DNA of 64,000 nt from Nocardia grenadensis NBRC 108939 (GCF_001613445.1 NZ_BDCJ01000008.1:62001-126000), one strand, 5' to 3'. Positions 1 through 10,859 are shown, counted from the stretch's first letter. The notes: generated by a model from the letters alone, not told the origin. Made by a program: numbers and translations.

Positions 1-99
1 CTCGTCCACATCCGACACTCGGACAATGGGTTCGATGCCCGCGGCGCGCAGTACCGACCGACGGGCGGGCGACGCGGACGCGAGGACCAGCCGGGTCAC
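1..99 (-). CDS. maf: Maf-family nucleotide pyrophosphatase, N-terminal fragment
   Basis: Only the first 33 codons lie in the window; the gene runs off the left edge. The translated start (VTRLVLASASPARRSVLRAA) carries the LxLASxSPxR signature of Maf house-cleaning NTP pyrophosphatases, which hydrolyse non-canonical or methylated nucleotides. The start is GTG at 99 with an AGGAG about 10 bases upstream. It lies just downstream of the accE5 homologue on the same strand, the order found in Mycobacterium tuberculosis (accD5–accE5–maf), so co-transcription is likely. Family assignment is firm; substrate cannot be judged from the fragment. Confidence 0.85.
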   Translation of the reverse strand, partial: MTRLVLASASPARRSVLRAAGIEPIVRVSDVDE

Positions 100-124
100 G
101 TGTGAAGTTCTCCTGAGGTCGGTG

Positions 125-454
125 TCAGAAACGCAGATGCGACAGCTGCGGATAGGAGTACGGCGAGAACGGGGAGTTCCCGCGGTGCATCATCGTCGGC
201 TTACCCCAGAGATCCTGCGAGCCGGAATCGGCGGGCGCCGAACCCGCGGCCGCGGCAGCGGTGAATACACACACCAGCGCGGCGATCTCGGCGTCGGTCG
301 GCGCGCCTTTCTCGATCACGAGGAACGGCTTCTCCCCGTTTGTCGCGGCAGCAGTGCCCGCGGCGGCTTCGGTCGCGGTATCGGCCGGCACATCCCTGGT
401 CGCGAGGTCCAGTTCCGCTGCGGCCAATACTTCTTCTTCTGCCACAATCGTCAC
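125..454 (-). CDS. accE5: acyl-CoA carboxylase epsilon subunit (AccE5-like)
   Basis: Small 109-residue protein with an acidic, Ala-rich N-terminal half, the core FLVIEKGAPTDAEIAALVCVF (residues about 44–64) and a C-terminal HRGNSPFSPYSYPQLSHLRF-like tail. These are the hallmarks of the epsilon subunit that binds and stabilises actinobacterial acyl-CoA carboxylase complexes. It follows the beta subunit gene by about 120 bases on the same strand and precedes maf, so it probably belongs to the same operon. The family is found only in actinobacteria, and the low-complexity N-terminus is normal for it. By synteny with M. tuberculosis the partner should be the AccD5 homologue next to it. Confidence 0.85.
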   Translation of the reverse strand: MTIVAEEEVLAAAELDLATRDVPADTATEAAAGTAAATNGEKPFLVIEKGAPTDAEIAALVCVFTAAAAAGSAPADSGSQDLWGKPTMMHRGNSPFSPYSYPQLSHLRF

Positions 455-574
455 AGTGCCAGATCCTCTCTCTTGCCTCGAGCGGGCTCGCGCGGTTCAA
501 CGGAACCCGCTCGATCTTCTCTCACCGATCGCGTACCCGAAATCAGTGTGCGGCCTACAGAGCGTATCGCCGGA

Positions 575-2215
<1,641 letters not shown>

Positions 2216-2709
2216 GGCTCGGAGTGTAACCAGAGGCGCACAGTGCTGTTAACCCAGATCCTGCTACTGGTGAGTAGAACCCGGTCCGGAAAACCCCAGG
2301 TGGACAAGTCGTCACCGGTTCATATGTGTACCGCGAATCGCGGCGAACGTCCACACGACACGCCACGGTGATCCGTCACAAGCCTAACCCGTGCGGTTCG
2401 TGAGCGCGCGCCGGCGATTAATTCGCTTTCGCTCTGCGGTGCCGGGCAATACCCTTGCAGCAGGCCACTTTTGGAACACGGAGGGGAGGTGGCCCGCTAT
2501 GTGGCACTGGACATCTCGAGACGGCCGATTCCCGGAGGCCTTGGCGTTCACCCGGGTGAACGAGCCGGAACCGACCATCACCGAAACAGTCGCCGAGACC
2601 GAATCCGAAGAGCCCGACACCGTGGAGAACGAGGCGATATCCGCGGATTCCCGGCCCACCGGCTACGACCTCGCCGGCTGGACCCGGTGGTCACCGCACC
2701 CGCCGTGCG
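2216..2709. other. divergent intergenic region between accD5 and birA
   Basis: About 490 bases between divergent genes. It must hold promoters for both the acc operon and birA, but I cannot point to convincing -35/-10 pairs. A GGAGGGGAGG sequence near 2478–2488 precedes an ATG at 2500, opening a frame (MWHWTSRDGRFPEALAF...) that continues past the birA start in another phase. Its composition is not persuasive as a protein and I do not call it. No repeat or hairpin stands out. Confidence 0.4.
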
Positions 2710-3543
2710 GTGACCACCGACCCCGGCCAGTACCCTGCCCTGGTGCAGAGGCCACCGTTGGACGTCGAACATCTACGGCGAGCGCTGACCGGAACTCCGG
2801 AACTGGCGTTCTACACCGGAATCGACGTGATCGAATCGACCGGATCCACCAACGCGGACCTGATCGCGCGCGCCGCAGACTCGGAGATCGATCGTGTCGT
2901 ACTGGTCGCCGAAGCGCAGGAGTGCGGTCGCGGCCGGCTCGCCCGCGCCTGGGCCGGTCCGCCGCGCGCGCAGATCGCGCTGTCCCTGCTCATTCGGCCC
3001 GAAGACTTGGATCCTGAAGCGCTCGGCTGGTTGCCGCTGCTCACCGGAATCGCCGCGGTCGACGCGCTCACGACGACCGCCCGGGTGCCCGCCACCCTGA
3101 AATGGCCCAACGACGTGCTGATCGAGGGGCGCAAGGTCGCCGGCATCCTGGCCGAAGTCGCCACCGCGGGGCCCCGCCCGGCGATCGTGGTGGGTATCGG
3201 GATGAATGTCACCCTCACCGCGGAAGAACTCCCCGTACCGCACGCCACCTCGCTGCTCCTCAGCGGCGCCACCGATATCGACCGCACCCGCTTGGTGCTG
3301 TCCTTCCTGACCGAGTTCGCCCGCCGCTACGCCCGGTGGCAGGAATCCGGATGGGCCGCGGAGACACTCGCCGACGCTTACCGGGAACGCTGCGCGACAC
3401 TGGGCTCCCGGGTCCGGGCGGAACTGCCGGGAGGTGGGGTGCTGACCGGGGTCGCGCACGATATCGATTCGGCGGGGCGACTGCTGATCGAGGACCGGGC
3501 GGTCGCGGCGGGAGATGTGACGCACCTGCGGCCCGGGGACTGA
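2710..3543 (+). CDS. birA: biotin--[acetyl-CoA carboxylase] ligase
   Basis: 277-residue monofunctional (class I) biotin protein ligase that activates biotin with ATP and attaches it to the biotin carrier domain of acyl-CoA carboxylases. Visible motifs: STGSTNADL (43–51), the biotinyl-AMP loop GRGRLARAW (73–81), KWPNDVLIEGRKVAGILAE (131–149), and VGIGMNV. There is no N-terminal helix-turn-helix, so it is not a repressor of the E. coli BirA type. Start taken as GTG 2710; GTG 2743 is possible. It is divergent from the carboxylase genes it serves and followed by the PH-domain gene, as in M. tuberculosis. Confidence 0.92.
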   Translation: MTTDPGQYPALVQRPPLDVEHLRRALTGTPELAFYTGIDVIESTGSTNADLIARAADSEIDRVVLVAEAQECGRGRLARAWAGPPRAQIALSLLIRPEDLDPEALGWLPLLTGIAAVDALTTTARVPATLKWPNDVLIEGRKVAGILAEVATAGPRPAIVVGIGMNVTLTAEELPVPHATSLLLSGATDIDRTRLVLSFLTEFARRYARWQESGWAAETLADAYRERCATLGSRVRAELPGGGVLTGVAHDIDSAGRLLIEDRAVAAGDVTHLRPGD

Positions 3544-3795
3544 GAAATCGGTGGGCGCACACGCGGGAACCGTAGGGCGGTCGAGTCGGCGCCTGATCCG
3601 GACCTTGCTTGCCGACGCGACCCACATAGGTCGATTTTTGCGAGACACCTCGAAGGGGTGAGACCCGTCTCGCCGGTTCGGCCTCGAAAGCGCAGGAGCC
3701 GAAGGCTCGAGTCCCGGGGCCGAAACGGCCGGACACCAGGGGGCCTCAACTCCGCGACGCCGCAGGCGGCGCCAAAAACGCGGTAATGTGCGCTC

Positions 3796-4308
3796 ATGGG
3801 TTATCCGGAGGATGCGCTGGCGCCCGATGAAGAGTTGATCCTGCACACCCATCCGCATTGGAAGATGCTGTTCTGGCCCATCATCACCCTGATCGTGGTG
3901 ACCGCGGTGGCCGGCTTCCTGGGCGGCCTGGTGTGGCGTACCGCCGACGAGTCGTGGCGGACGATCCTGCTGCTCGTGGTGCTGGTCGTATGGCTGTTGC
4001 TGCTGGCATGGCGCAGTATCGCGCCGATCGTGACCTGGAAATCCACCCATTTCATCGTCACCGATCGCCGGGTGCTGGTCCGGGAAGGTGTGATGACCCA
4101 CACCGGTATCGATATCCCGATGAGCCGGATCTCGAGTGTCCAGTTCCGGCACGGACTGGTCGACCGGATGTTCGGGACCGGAGAACTGATCATCGGATCG
4201 TCATCCGAAGAACCCCTGGAATACAGCGATATCCCGGATGTGGAACAGGTGCACGCGCTGCTCTATCACCAGGTTTTCGAGGCGGCGCCCCGGTACGGCG
4301 GCTTCTGA
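3796..4308 (+). CDS. PH domain-containing membrane protein (bPH2/YdbS-like)
   Basis: 170 residues. A short cytoplasmic N-terminus (PDEELILHTHPHWKML) leads into two hydrophobic helices (about 27–46 and 55–75), then a soluble domain with ITWKSTHFIVTDRRVLVREG-type features and MSRISSVQFRHGLVDRMFGTGELII, typical of bacterial PH-like domain 2 proteins. It is likely a membrane-anchored protein; the biochemical role is unknown in this family. The M. tuberculosis neighbourhood has an equivalent gene (Rv3278c) beside birA. The 250 bases before it hold no gene that I can support. Confidence 0.8.
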   Translation: MGYPEDALAPDEELILHTHPHWKMLFWPIITLIVVTAVAGFLGGLVWRTADESWRTILLLVVLVVWLLLLAWRSIAPIVTWKSTHFIVTDRRVLVREGVMTHTGIDIPMSRISSVQFRHGLVDRMFGTGELIIGSSSEEPLEYSDIPDVEQVHALLYHQVFEAAPRYGGF

Positions 4309-4379
4309 TCCCGGCGCCGCGGGCCGCTGCCCGGGCGTGAGCACGCGGGTACCGGGCCGGTGGACCGTAATCTTGTCGC

Positions 4380-5057
4380 ATGACCGCCGTATTGCTGGGC
4401 GAAGACGACGAGGCCATCGCGGCGCCGCTCTCGCGGGCGCTGGGCCGCGAGGGGTATTCGGTGACCGTGGAGAGCTTCGGTCCCGCGGTGTTGGACCGGG
4501 CACTGGAAGGACACCATGATCTGCTGATCCTCGATCTCGGATTGCCGGGAATGGACGGTCTGGAGGTGTGCCGGCAGGTGCGGGCCCGGGGCGCCGAGAT
4601 GGCTGTACTCATGCTCACCGCCCGCACCGACGAGGTCGATTTCGTGGTTGGTCTGGACGCCGGTGCCGACGACTACGTCGGGAAACCCTTCCGATTGGCC
4701 GAACTGCTGGCCCGGGTCCGCGCCCTGCTGCGCCGCAGCGGGATCGGCGACGACACTGTGGAGGTCGGCGGGATCCGCCTGGAACCGGCGGCACGGCGGG
4801 TACTGGTCAACGGAGTGGAAGTCGGGTTGGCGAACAAGGAGTACGAGCTGCTCAAGGTACTGATCGATCGGGCCGGTCAGGTGGTGCCCCGGGAGACGAT
4901 CCTGCGCGAGGTCTGGGGCGACGCCGAACTGCGCGGGTCCAAAACCCTGGATATGCACATGTCCTGGTTACGGCGCAAGATCGGCGACGAGGGCCCGATG
5001 GCGGAACGGCGGATCGTCACTGTGCGCGGTGTCGGTTTCCGGTTGAACACCGACTGA
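4380..5057 (+). CDS. OmpR-family two-component response regulator
   Basis: 225 residues: an N-terminal receiver domain with acidic pocket (EDDE near 8–11), phospho-acceptor Asp in LLILDLGLPGMDG (about 51), Thr in LTAR and Lys in GKPFRL (about 101), followed by a winged-helix DNA-binding domain with NKEYELLKVLIDRAGQV and SKTLDMHMSWLRRKIG. It controls transcription when phosphorylated, presumably by the histidine kinase that starts two bases downstream. This pair sits inside a block that in M. tuberculosis runs directly from the PH-domain gene to GtrA, so it is an insertion relative to that order. Target genes cannot be deduced. Confidence 0.92.
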   Translation: MTAVLLGEDDEAIAAPLSRALGREGYSVTVESFGPAVLDRALEGHHDLLILDLGLPGMDGLEVCRQVRARGAEMAVLMLTARTDEVDFVVGLDAGADDYVGKPFRLAELLARVRALLRRSGIGDDTVEVGGIRLEPAARRVLVNGVEVGLANKEYELLKVLIDRAGQVVPRETILREVWGDAELRGSKTLDMHMSWLRRKIGDEGPMAERRIVTVRGVGFRLNTD

Positions 5058-5058
5058 C

Positions 5059-6369
5059 GTGCGGCGGCGGATTCTGCGGTCCATGCTGACCGTGCTGATG
5101 CTCACCACTGTCGTGCTCGGGGTGCCGCTCACCTATACGGCGTGGCTGTGGGTGGAGGACATCACCCGCAACGATCTGCGCAGCCGACTGGAACTGATCT
5201 CCGCGGAGGTCATCGGTCAGGAAGAGGGCAGCGGGGTGATCAGCGGCGGCCTCGATCTGCGCACTGTGCAGCCGCTGGTGCCCGAGGGCGGGCGGCTCAC
5301 CGTCGTGTATCCGGCGCCGGAGGATACGGCGGTGAAGGTCGAGGTCGGCGCCGCCACGGTGACCGACCCGCTGGTGGAGTCGTTGTCGATGGGTACCGAT
5401 GTATCACTGCGACTCGAGGTGCCCGCGACCCCGATGCAGGCCCGGCAGCGACAGGCGGTGGCCGGGGTGGCGCTGGCCGTGGCGATCTCACTGGGTGCGG
5501 CGATCACGGTCGCCATCGTCACCGCGCGCCGCGTCGCCGACCCCATCCGTGATGTGGCCGCCAGAGCCGCCCGGCTCGCCATGGGCGATTTCCGCCCGGA
5601 TCCGCGCCGCCACGGTATCGCCGAACTGGATCGTGTCTCCGATGTGCTCGATTCGGCCACCGTCGAGATCGCCGGCCGGCTGCAACGTGAGCACGCGCTG
5701 GTAGCCGACGTGTCCCATCAGTTGCGCAGTCGGTTGACCGCGGTCCGGTTGCGGCTGGACGAACTGTCCGCGCACACCGATCCGGCGGTGGTGCACGAGG
5801 CCGAGGAGGCCATGGCCCAGGTCGACCGGTTGACCGAGGCCATCGACGATCTCGTCCGGGCCTCGCGCGACGAGGACGCCACCGACCGCGACCCGGTCCC
5901 GGTGATGGACGAGCTGCGCGGCATCGTGACCGAGTGGACGCATCCCTTCCGGGAGGCCGGGCGCACCCTGTACCTGACCGGTGACGAATCGCTACGGGCG
6001 CCCATGTCCGGGTCCCGATTGCGGGAGGCGGTGACGGTGCTGGTCGACAACGCCCTGATGCACGGCGGCGGTACCTGCACGGTATCGGTGCGCACCGTGC
6101 GTCCCGGGCAGGATCGCGAACCGCTGGTGTGTGTGCAGGTCGCCGACGAAGGCGAGGGGGTCAGCGACGAGCTGGCGCCGCATATCTTCGATCGTGGTTT
6201 CTCCGGCGCGGGATCCACGGGTGTCGGACTCGCGTTGGCACGTGCCCTGATCGAGGCCGACGGCGGCCGGCTGGAGCTGCAGCGGCGGCGGCCGGCGCTG
6301 TTCGCGGTGTTCCTCGGCAAACCGCTGGCCGCGCGGGTGGAGACGCGGGTGGTGGGGGAGCCGCGCTGA
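5059..6369 (+). CDS. sensor histidine kinase
   Basis: 436-residue membrane kinase starting at GTG, two bases after the response regulator stop. Layout: transmembrane helix about 9–30, a short extracytoplasmic sensor domain (about 31–133), second helix about 134–155, HAMP linker, phospho-acceptor His in VADVSHQLRSRL, N box VLVDNALMHGGG, G1 box VADEGEGVS and G2 box GSTGVGLALARALIEADGG. The sensor domain is small (about 100 residues) and not recognisable. It should phosphorylate the adjacent OmpR-type regulator. The signal is unknown. Confidence 0.9.
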   Translation: MRRRILRSMLTVLMLTTVVLGVPLTYTAWLWVEDITRNDLRSRLELISAEVIGQEEGSGVISGGLDLRTVQPLVPEGGRLTVVYPAPEDTAVKVEVGAATVTDPLVESLSMGTDVSLRLEVPATPMQARQRQAVAGVALAVAISLGAAITVAIVTARRVADPIRDVAARAARLAMGDFRPDPRRHGIAELDRVSDVLDSATVEIAGRLQREHALVADVSHQLRSRLTAVRLRLDELSAHTDPAVVHEAEEAMAQVDRLTEAIDDLVRASRDEDATDRDPVPVMDELRGIVTEWTHPFREAGRTLYLTGDESLRAPMSGSRLREAVTVLVDNALMHGGGTCTVSVRTVRPGQDREPLVCVQVADEGEGVSDELAPHIFDRGFSGAGSTGVGLALARALIEADGGRLELQRRRPALFAVFLGKPLAARVETRVVGEPR

Positions 6370-6383
6370 GCGGTCGCGGGAGG

Positions 6384-6935
6384 TCAGCGGCCGAGCGTGC
6401 GCCGGTCGTGCTCCTCTTCCACATACTCTTCGAGCTGTTCGAGCATCTCGTCGACCTCGTCGGGGAAGACCCAGCGCCGCATAGCCCAGTACCGGAACGC
6501 CATCTGCAGCAGGTTGCCGATGATGTAGGCGCTGATGAAGTCGGCGATGTTCTCCACCATGAAGCTGACCGTGGGCTGGTGCAGCTGGAAGACGTAGCGG
6601 GAGAGGTACAGCGGCGCCATGCTCAGCACCACGCCCACTCCGCTGACCGCGAAGAACAGCAGTGCCTCGTGATGGCGTTCCCGCCCGCCGCGGTTCTTGA
6701 ACGACCATTCGCGGTTGAGGATGTAGGAGGCGATGACTGCGATGACACCGGAGATGATCTTCGCGGTGACCGGCTTCTCCTCCAGCACCGTCCACTTCAG
6801 GATGTAGAAGATCCCGCCGTCGATAACGAACGTGGTCGCTCCGACAATGGCGAACTTGATGAGCTCGCGCTGGCGGTAGGCGATCTCCTGGAGAGGTCGC
6901 GGCAGGACGCTGACCACGTCGTCGACGAATGACAC
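6384..6935 (-). CDS. GtrA-family membrane protein
   Basis: About 183 residues from GTG 6935. The reading frame stays open far upstream across purK on the opposite strand, but homology begins at FVDDVVSVLPRPLQ and the start must precede purK at 6975. Four hydrophobic helices are visible, starting with LIKFAIVGATTFVIDGGIFYI, a typical GtrA opening, and including ISGVIAVIASYILNREWSF. GtrA proteins are thought to help translocate lipid-linked sugars for cell-wall glycans. The C-terminus is acidic (DEVDEMLEQLEEYVEEEHD). It is divergent from purK with only 39 bases between and matches Rv3277 by position. Confidence 0.85.
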   Translation of the reverse strand: MSFVDDVVSVLPRPLQEIAYRQRELIKFAIVGATTFVIDGGIFYILKWTVLEEKPVTAKIISGVIAVIASYILNREWSFKNRGGRERHHEALLFFAVSGVGVVLSMAPLYLSRYVFQLHQPTVSFMVENIADFISAYIIGNLLQMAFRYWAMRRWVFPDEVDEMLEQLEEYVEEEHDRRTLGR

Positions 6936-6974
6936 AAGTCCGGAGCATACCGCCAGCTGCCGTTCGCGCAGGAC

Positions 6975-8195
6975 GTGACAGTATTGACCGACGTGAACGC
7001 ACGTAGTTTCGACCCTGCCGCGATGCCGACCGTCGCCATGATCGGTGGCGGGCAGCTGGCGCGGATGACGCATCAGGCGGCCATCGAGCTGGGGCAGCGG
7101 CTCCGGGTGCTCGCCGAACGGCCGGACGACCCGGCGGCCCAGGTGAGCCCCGACGTGGTGCTCGGTAGCCATTCCGACCTCGGCGCGTTGCGCCGGGCGG
7201 CGACCGGTGCGCACGCGCTCACCTTCGATCACGAGCATGTGCCCACCGAGCACCTCGAGGCATTGATCGCGGAGGGGGTGAATGTGCTTCCGCCACCGCA
7301 CGCGCTGCGCTTCGCCCAGGACAAACTGGCCATGCGCACGGAATTGTCCGCGCGCGGGTTGCCCGTCCCCGCGTTCACCGTGGTCGAGTCGGAGGCCGCG
7401 GCGGTGGGTTTCGGCGAAGAGCACGGCTGGCCGATCGTGCTCAAGGCGATCCGCGGCGGCTACGACGGGCGCGGCGTGTGGATGCCCGAGGATGCCGACG
7501 CCGCGGCGAAGATCGTCGCCGAACAGCTCGGCGTGGGCGTGCAACTGCTGGCCGAGGTGCGGGTCCCGCTGAAACGCGAGCTGTCGGCCATGGTGGCGCG
7601 CTCGCCGTACGGTCAGGCCGCGACCTGGCCGGTGGTGGAGACCGTGCAGCGCCGTGGTCAGTGCGCTGTGGTGATCGCCCCGGCGCCCGATCTCGACGAG
7701 GAGCTGGCCGCCGAGGCCGAGGGGCTCGCGCTGCGGCTCGCCGCGGATCTCGGGGTGGTCGGCGCGATGGCGGTGGAATTGTTCGAGACCACCGACGGCA
7801 CTCTGCTGATCAACGAGCTGGCCATGCGTCCGCACAACTCCGGGCACTGGGGGATGGACGGCGCCCGCACCGGCCAGTTCGAACAGCATCTGCGCGCGGT
7901 GCTCGACTACCCGCTCGGCGATACCCGCCCGCTCGCGCCGGTGACGGTGATGGCGAATATCCTCGGAGCGCCCGAGGCGCCGGCCATGTCGATGGACGAA
8001 CGCCTGCACCACCTGTTCGCCCGGATGCCGGACGCCAAGGTGCACCTCTACGGCAAGGGCGAACGCCCGGACCGCAAGATCGGGCATGTGAACGTGCTCG
8101 GCGACGATGTCGCGGTGGTACGGGAACGAGCCGAGCGCGCGGCGCACTGGATGTCGCACGCGGTATGGACCGACGGATGGGACCCGCATGAGTGA
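6975..8195 (+). CDS. purK: 5-(carboxyamino)imidazole ribonucleotide synthase
   Basis: 406-residue ATP-grasp enzyme that converts AIR, bicarbonate and ATP to N5-CAIR in purine biosynthesis. Visible: N-terminal nucleotide-binding motif [10 protein letters not shown] (about 22–31), [16 protein letters not shown], and the ATP-grasp metal site with [13 protein letters not shown]. Start chosen at GTG 6975; GTG 6993 or ATG 7023 (immediately before TVAMIGGGQ) are alternatives, and the GtrA gene on the other strand begins only 39 bases away. The 3' end overlaps purE by 8 bases, so the pair is translationally coupled. Confidence 0.93.
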   Translation: MTVLTDVNARSFDPAAMPTVAMIGGGQLARMTHQAAIELGQRLRVLAERPDDPAAQVSPDVVLGSHSDLGALRRAATGAHALTFDHEHVPTEHLEALIAEGVNVLPPPHALRFAQDKLAMRTELSARGLPVPAFTVVESEAAAVGFGEEHGWPIVLKAIRGGYDGRGVWMPEDADAAAKIVAEQLGVGVQLLAEVRVPLKRELSAMVARSPYGQAATWPVVETVQRRGQCAVVIAPAPDLDEELAAEAEGLALRLAADLGVVGAMAVELFETTDGTLLINELAMRPHNSGHWGMDGARTGQFEQHLRAVLDYPLGDTRPLAPVTVMANILGAPEAPAMSMDERLHHLFARMPDAKVHLYGKGERPDRKIGHVNVLGDDVAVVRERAERAAHWMSHAVWTDGWDPHE

Positions 8196-8715
8196 CGTGG
8201 TGGAAAGCAGTGTTCCGGGCTCCCCGGTGGTCGGGTTGATCATGGGAAGCGATTCCGACTGGCCCACGATGGAGGCCGCCGCCGAGGCGCTGGCCGAGTT
8301 CGGGATCCGTTTCGAGGTGGGGGTGGTGTCCGCGCACCGGACGCCGCAGCGCATGCTCGACTACGCCCGCGGCGCCGCGGGCCGGGGGCTGCGGGTGCTC
8401 ATCGCGGGTGCGGGTGGCGCCGCGCATCTACCGGGCATGGTCGCCTCGGCGACCCCGCTGCCCGTGATCGGTGTGCCGGTTCCGCTGAAGTACCTCGACG
8501 GTATGGATTCGCTGCTCTCGATCGTCCAGATGCCCGCCGGGGTTCCGGTGGCCACTGTGTCGATCGGCGGTGCCCGCAACGCCGGCCTGCTGGCCGCCCG
8601 GATTCTCGGCGCGCACGATCCGGCGCTGCGCGAGCGGATGGAACAGTTCCAGGCCGGGCTGGAAACCATGGTGCTCGAGAAAGACGAGGCGCTGCGCGCG
8701 CGCTTGTTGGGCTGA
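8188..8715 (+). CDS. purE: N5-CAIR mutase, PurE class I
   Basis: 175 residues. Catalyses N5-CAIR to CAIR rearrangement, the step after PurK. Signature motifs: LIMGSDSDW (18–25), VVSAHRTP (46–53) and [17 protein letters not shown]. Length and motifs match bacterial class I PurE. The start is the ATG at 8188, inside the purK stop region (8-base overlap). An upstream in-frame start at 8107 lies within purK and is unlikely. Confidence 0.94.
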   Translation: MSDVVESSVPGSPVVGLIMGSDSDWPTMEAAAEALAEFGIRFEVGVVSAHRTPQRMLDYARGAAGRGLRVLIAGAGGAAHLPGMVASATPLPVIGVPVPLKYLDGMDSLLSIVQMPAGVPVATVSIGGARNAGLLAARILGAHDPALRERMEQFQAGLETMVLEKDEALRARLLG

Positions 8716-8875
8716 ACGCGACTGCCCGGGGCGGGCGTCCCGGGCAGAGCCGTTCGCGTGGTCGGCCGTCGGCCGACCGCACCACGCCGGCCCGCACGAC
8801 CGGTGTGCTGTTCGCCATACGGCGCTCGACGGCCGGCGCGGACGCGCCCGGCCGGCCGCTCGCTACCGTGTCGCC

Positions 8876-9580
8876 ATGGACAACGAGGAAACCGGCCGCC
8901 GAGTCGGCGGCGCCGAGCTAGTCCGCTTCCGGCTCGGTGTCGTGGACGAGGCGTTGCGTTTGTTCGCGGATCAGGGCTACGAGGCGACCTCGGTGGATGA
9001 GATAGCCGAGGCCGCCGGGATATCGCGGCGGACGTTCTTCCGGCAGTTCCGGTCCAAAGAGGATGTGATCTTCGCCGATCACGAGGCCCAGCTCGCCGCG
9101 GCGCAGGAGTATCTGCAGCAGGCGCAGCTCGACCCGTGGGACGCGGTCTGTGAGGCCGCGGTCGGGGTGTTCGAGCGGTTCACCCGCTGGCGCGATATCG
9201 CCGAGCGGCGCTATCGCGTGGTGCGCCGGGTCCCGGCGCTGCGCGACCGGGAGATCGTGACCGTCTTCCGTTACGAGCGCCTGTTCACCGATTATCTGCG
9301 CGAGCGGTTGCCCGATTCCCCCGATCTGGCCCGCGTCCAGTTCGCGGCCGCGGTGACCGCCACCCACAACTATCTGCTGCGCCGGATGATCCGCGGCGAA
9401 TCGGCGGCGCGGCCCGGCGATCTGCGGGCCGCGCTCGGCGAGATCCCCCGGGGTGGCCGGCGCCCGGGCGGTGAGGACGATCTGGTGCTCGCCGTATTCC
9501 GCCGCGACCTGCCCGTCCGGCATGTCGCCGAACTGCTGCGGCAACGGCTGGGTAGTTTGGCAGAAGCGCCCACCGATTGA
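8876..9580 (+). CDS. TetR-family transcriptional regulator
   Basis: 234 residues from ATG 8876. The N-terminal TetR domain is clear: RLGVVDEALRLFADQGYEATSVDEIAEAAGISRRTFFRQFRSKEDVIF, with the recognition helix around ISRRTFFRQF. The remainder is a helical ligand-binding domain of unknown specificity, similar in general layout to regulators of fatty-acid or acyl-CoA genes. Its stop codon overlaps the first of two near-palindromic 15-bp operator candidates that precede the acyl-CoA dehydrogenase gene, so it probably represses that gene. Target assignment is inference. Confidence 0.88.
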   Translation: MDNEETGRRVGGAELVRFRLGVVDEALRLFADQGYEATSVDEIAEAAGISRRTFFRQFRSKEDVIFADHEAQLAAAQEYLQQAQLDPWDAVCEAAVGVFERFTRWRDIAERRYRVVRRVPALRDREIVTVFRYERLFTDYLRERLPDSPDLARVQFAAAVTATHNYLLRRMIRGESAARPGDLRAALGEIPRGGRRPGGEDDLVLAVFRRDLPVRHVAELLRQRLGSLAEAPTD

Positions 9581-9658
9581 CACTGAGTGCCAGAACGTGA
9601 CGGACGAACTAGAGATAGCGAGCGGTATACTGGGCCGAGGTCTTGACACTGAGTGCCG
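9578..9658. promoter_or_regulatory. two TetR-type operator copies before fadE25
   Basis: TGACACTGAGTGCCA at 9578–9592 and TGACACTGAGTGCCG at 9644–9658, 66 bases apart. The first copy fits TGrCACT-s-AGTGyCA, an almost perfect palindrome; the second loses only the last base pair of symmetry. Between them is GTATACT (9625–9631), a possible -10, so the second copy would overlap the transcription start. The position between the TetR gene and the acyl-CoA dehydrogenase suggests repression of the latter. Binding is inferred, not shown. Confidence 0.6.
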
Positions 9659-9698
9659 ATTATCGGCGCCGCCCCCGTACGCAACAGGAGTGAACCCA

Positions 9699-10859
9699 AT
9701 GGCGGGAAACCCGGATTTCGATCTGTTCAAGCTGGCGGACTTCCACGATGAGCTGCGTTCGGCCATCCGCGCCCTGTGCGAGAAGGAAATCGCCCCGTAC
9801 GCCAAGGACGTCGACGAGCACGCCCGGTTCCCCGAGGAAGCCCTCTCCGCGCTCAACGCCGCCGGCTTCAATGCCGTGCACGTCCCGGAGGCATACGGCG
9901 GCCAGGGTGCCGATTCCGTGGCCACCTGCATCGTCATCGAAGAGGTCGCCCGCGTCTGCGGTTCCTCCTCGCTGATCCCGGCCGTGAACAAGCTCGGCAC
10001 CATGGGCATGATCCTCAACGGCTCCGAGGAACTCAAACAGAAGGTCCTCGCCGATATCGTCGACGGCGAAATGGCCTCGTACGCGCTGTCCGAGCGGGAA
10101 GCCGGCTCGGACGCGGGCAGTATGCGCACCCGCGCCCGCCAGGAGGGCGACGACTGGATCATCAACGGATCCAAGTGCTGGATCACCAACGGCGGCAAAT
10201 CCTCCTGGTACACCGTCATGGCCGTCACCGACCCCGACAAGGGCGCCAACGGTATCTCCGCGTTCCTGGTGCACAAGGACGACGAAGGCTTCGTGGTGGG
10301 CCCGCTCGAACACAAGCTCGGCATCAAGGGCTCACCGACCGCCGAACTGTACTTCGAGAACTGCAGAATCCCCGGCGACCGCATCGTCGGTGAACCGGGC
10401 ACCGGCTTCAAAACCGCCCTGCAGACCCTCGACCACACCCGCCCCACCATCGGCGCGCAGGCCGTCGGCCTGGCCCAGGGCGCCCTGGACGCCGCCCTGG
10501 CCTACACCAAGGACCGCAAACAGTTCGGCAAGTCCATCGCCGACTTCCAGAACACCCAGTTCATGCTGGCCGATATGGCAATGAAGATCGAAGCCGCCCG
10601 GCTGATGGTCTACACCTCCGCTGCCCGCGCCGAGCGTGGCGAACCGAACCTCGGCTTCATCTCCGCCGCCGCCAAATGCTTCGCCTCCGACGTAGCGATG
10701 GAGGTCACCACGAACGCGGTCCAGTTGTTCGGTGGGGCCGGCTACACCACCGATTTCCCGGTGGAACGAATGATGCGCGACGCCAAGATCACTCAGATCT
10801 ACGAGGGCACCAATCAGATCCAGCGGGTGGTCATGTCCCGCGCGCTGCTCAAGGGGTAA
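9699..10859 (+). CDS. fadE25: acyl-CoA dehydrogenase (FadE25-like)
   Basis: 386 residues from ATG 9699, preceded by CAGGAG at 9685–9690. FAD-dependent alpha,beta-dehydrogenation of acyl-CoA. Motifs: ALSEREAGSDAGSM (first acyl-CoA dehydrogenase signature), WITNGG, QFGKSIADFQ (second signature), QLFGGAGYTTDFPVERMMRDAKI and the C-terminal IYEGTNQIQRVVM, whose Glu is the usual catalytic base of the short-chain enzymes. Position beside purE and purK matches Rv3274c of M. tuberculosis. Length is normal. Chain-length specificity is not readable. Confidence 0.92.
   Translation: MAGNPDFDLFKLADFHDELRSAIRALCEKEIAPYAKDVDEHARFPEEALSALNAAGFNAVHVPEAYGGQGADSVATCIVIEEVARVCGSSSLIPAVNKLGTMGMILNGSEELKQKVLADIVDGEMASYALSEREAGSDAGSMRTRARQEGDDWIINGSKCWITNGGKSSWYTVMAVTDPDKGANGISAFLVHKDDEGFVVGPLEHKLGIKGSPTAELYFENCRIPGDRIVGEPGTGFKTALQTLDHTRPTIGAQAVGLAQGALDAALAYTKDRKQFGKSIADFQNTQFMLADMAMKIEAARLMVYTSAARAERGEPNLGFISAAAKCFASDVAMEVTTNAVQLFGGAGYTTDFPVERMMRDAKITQIYEGTNQIQRVVMSRALLKG

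Noticed and set aside
2391..3017. 208-codon frame across the birA start
   Set aside because: Runs out of phase into birA and turns Arg-rich; only the first part is faintly protein-like.
6384..8354. 656-codon minus-strand frame ending in GtrA
   Set aside because: Only the last 183 codons are real; the rest is antisense to purK.
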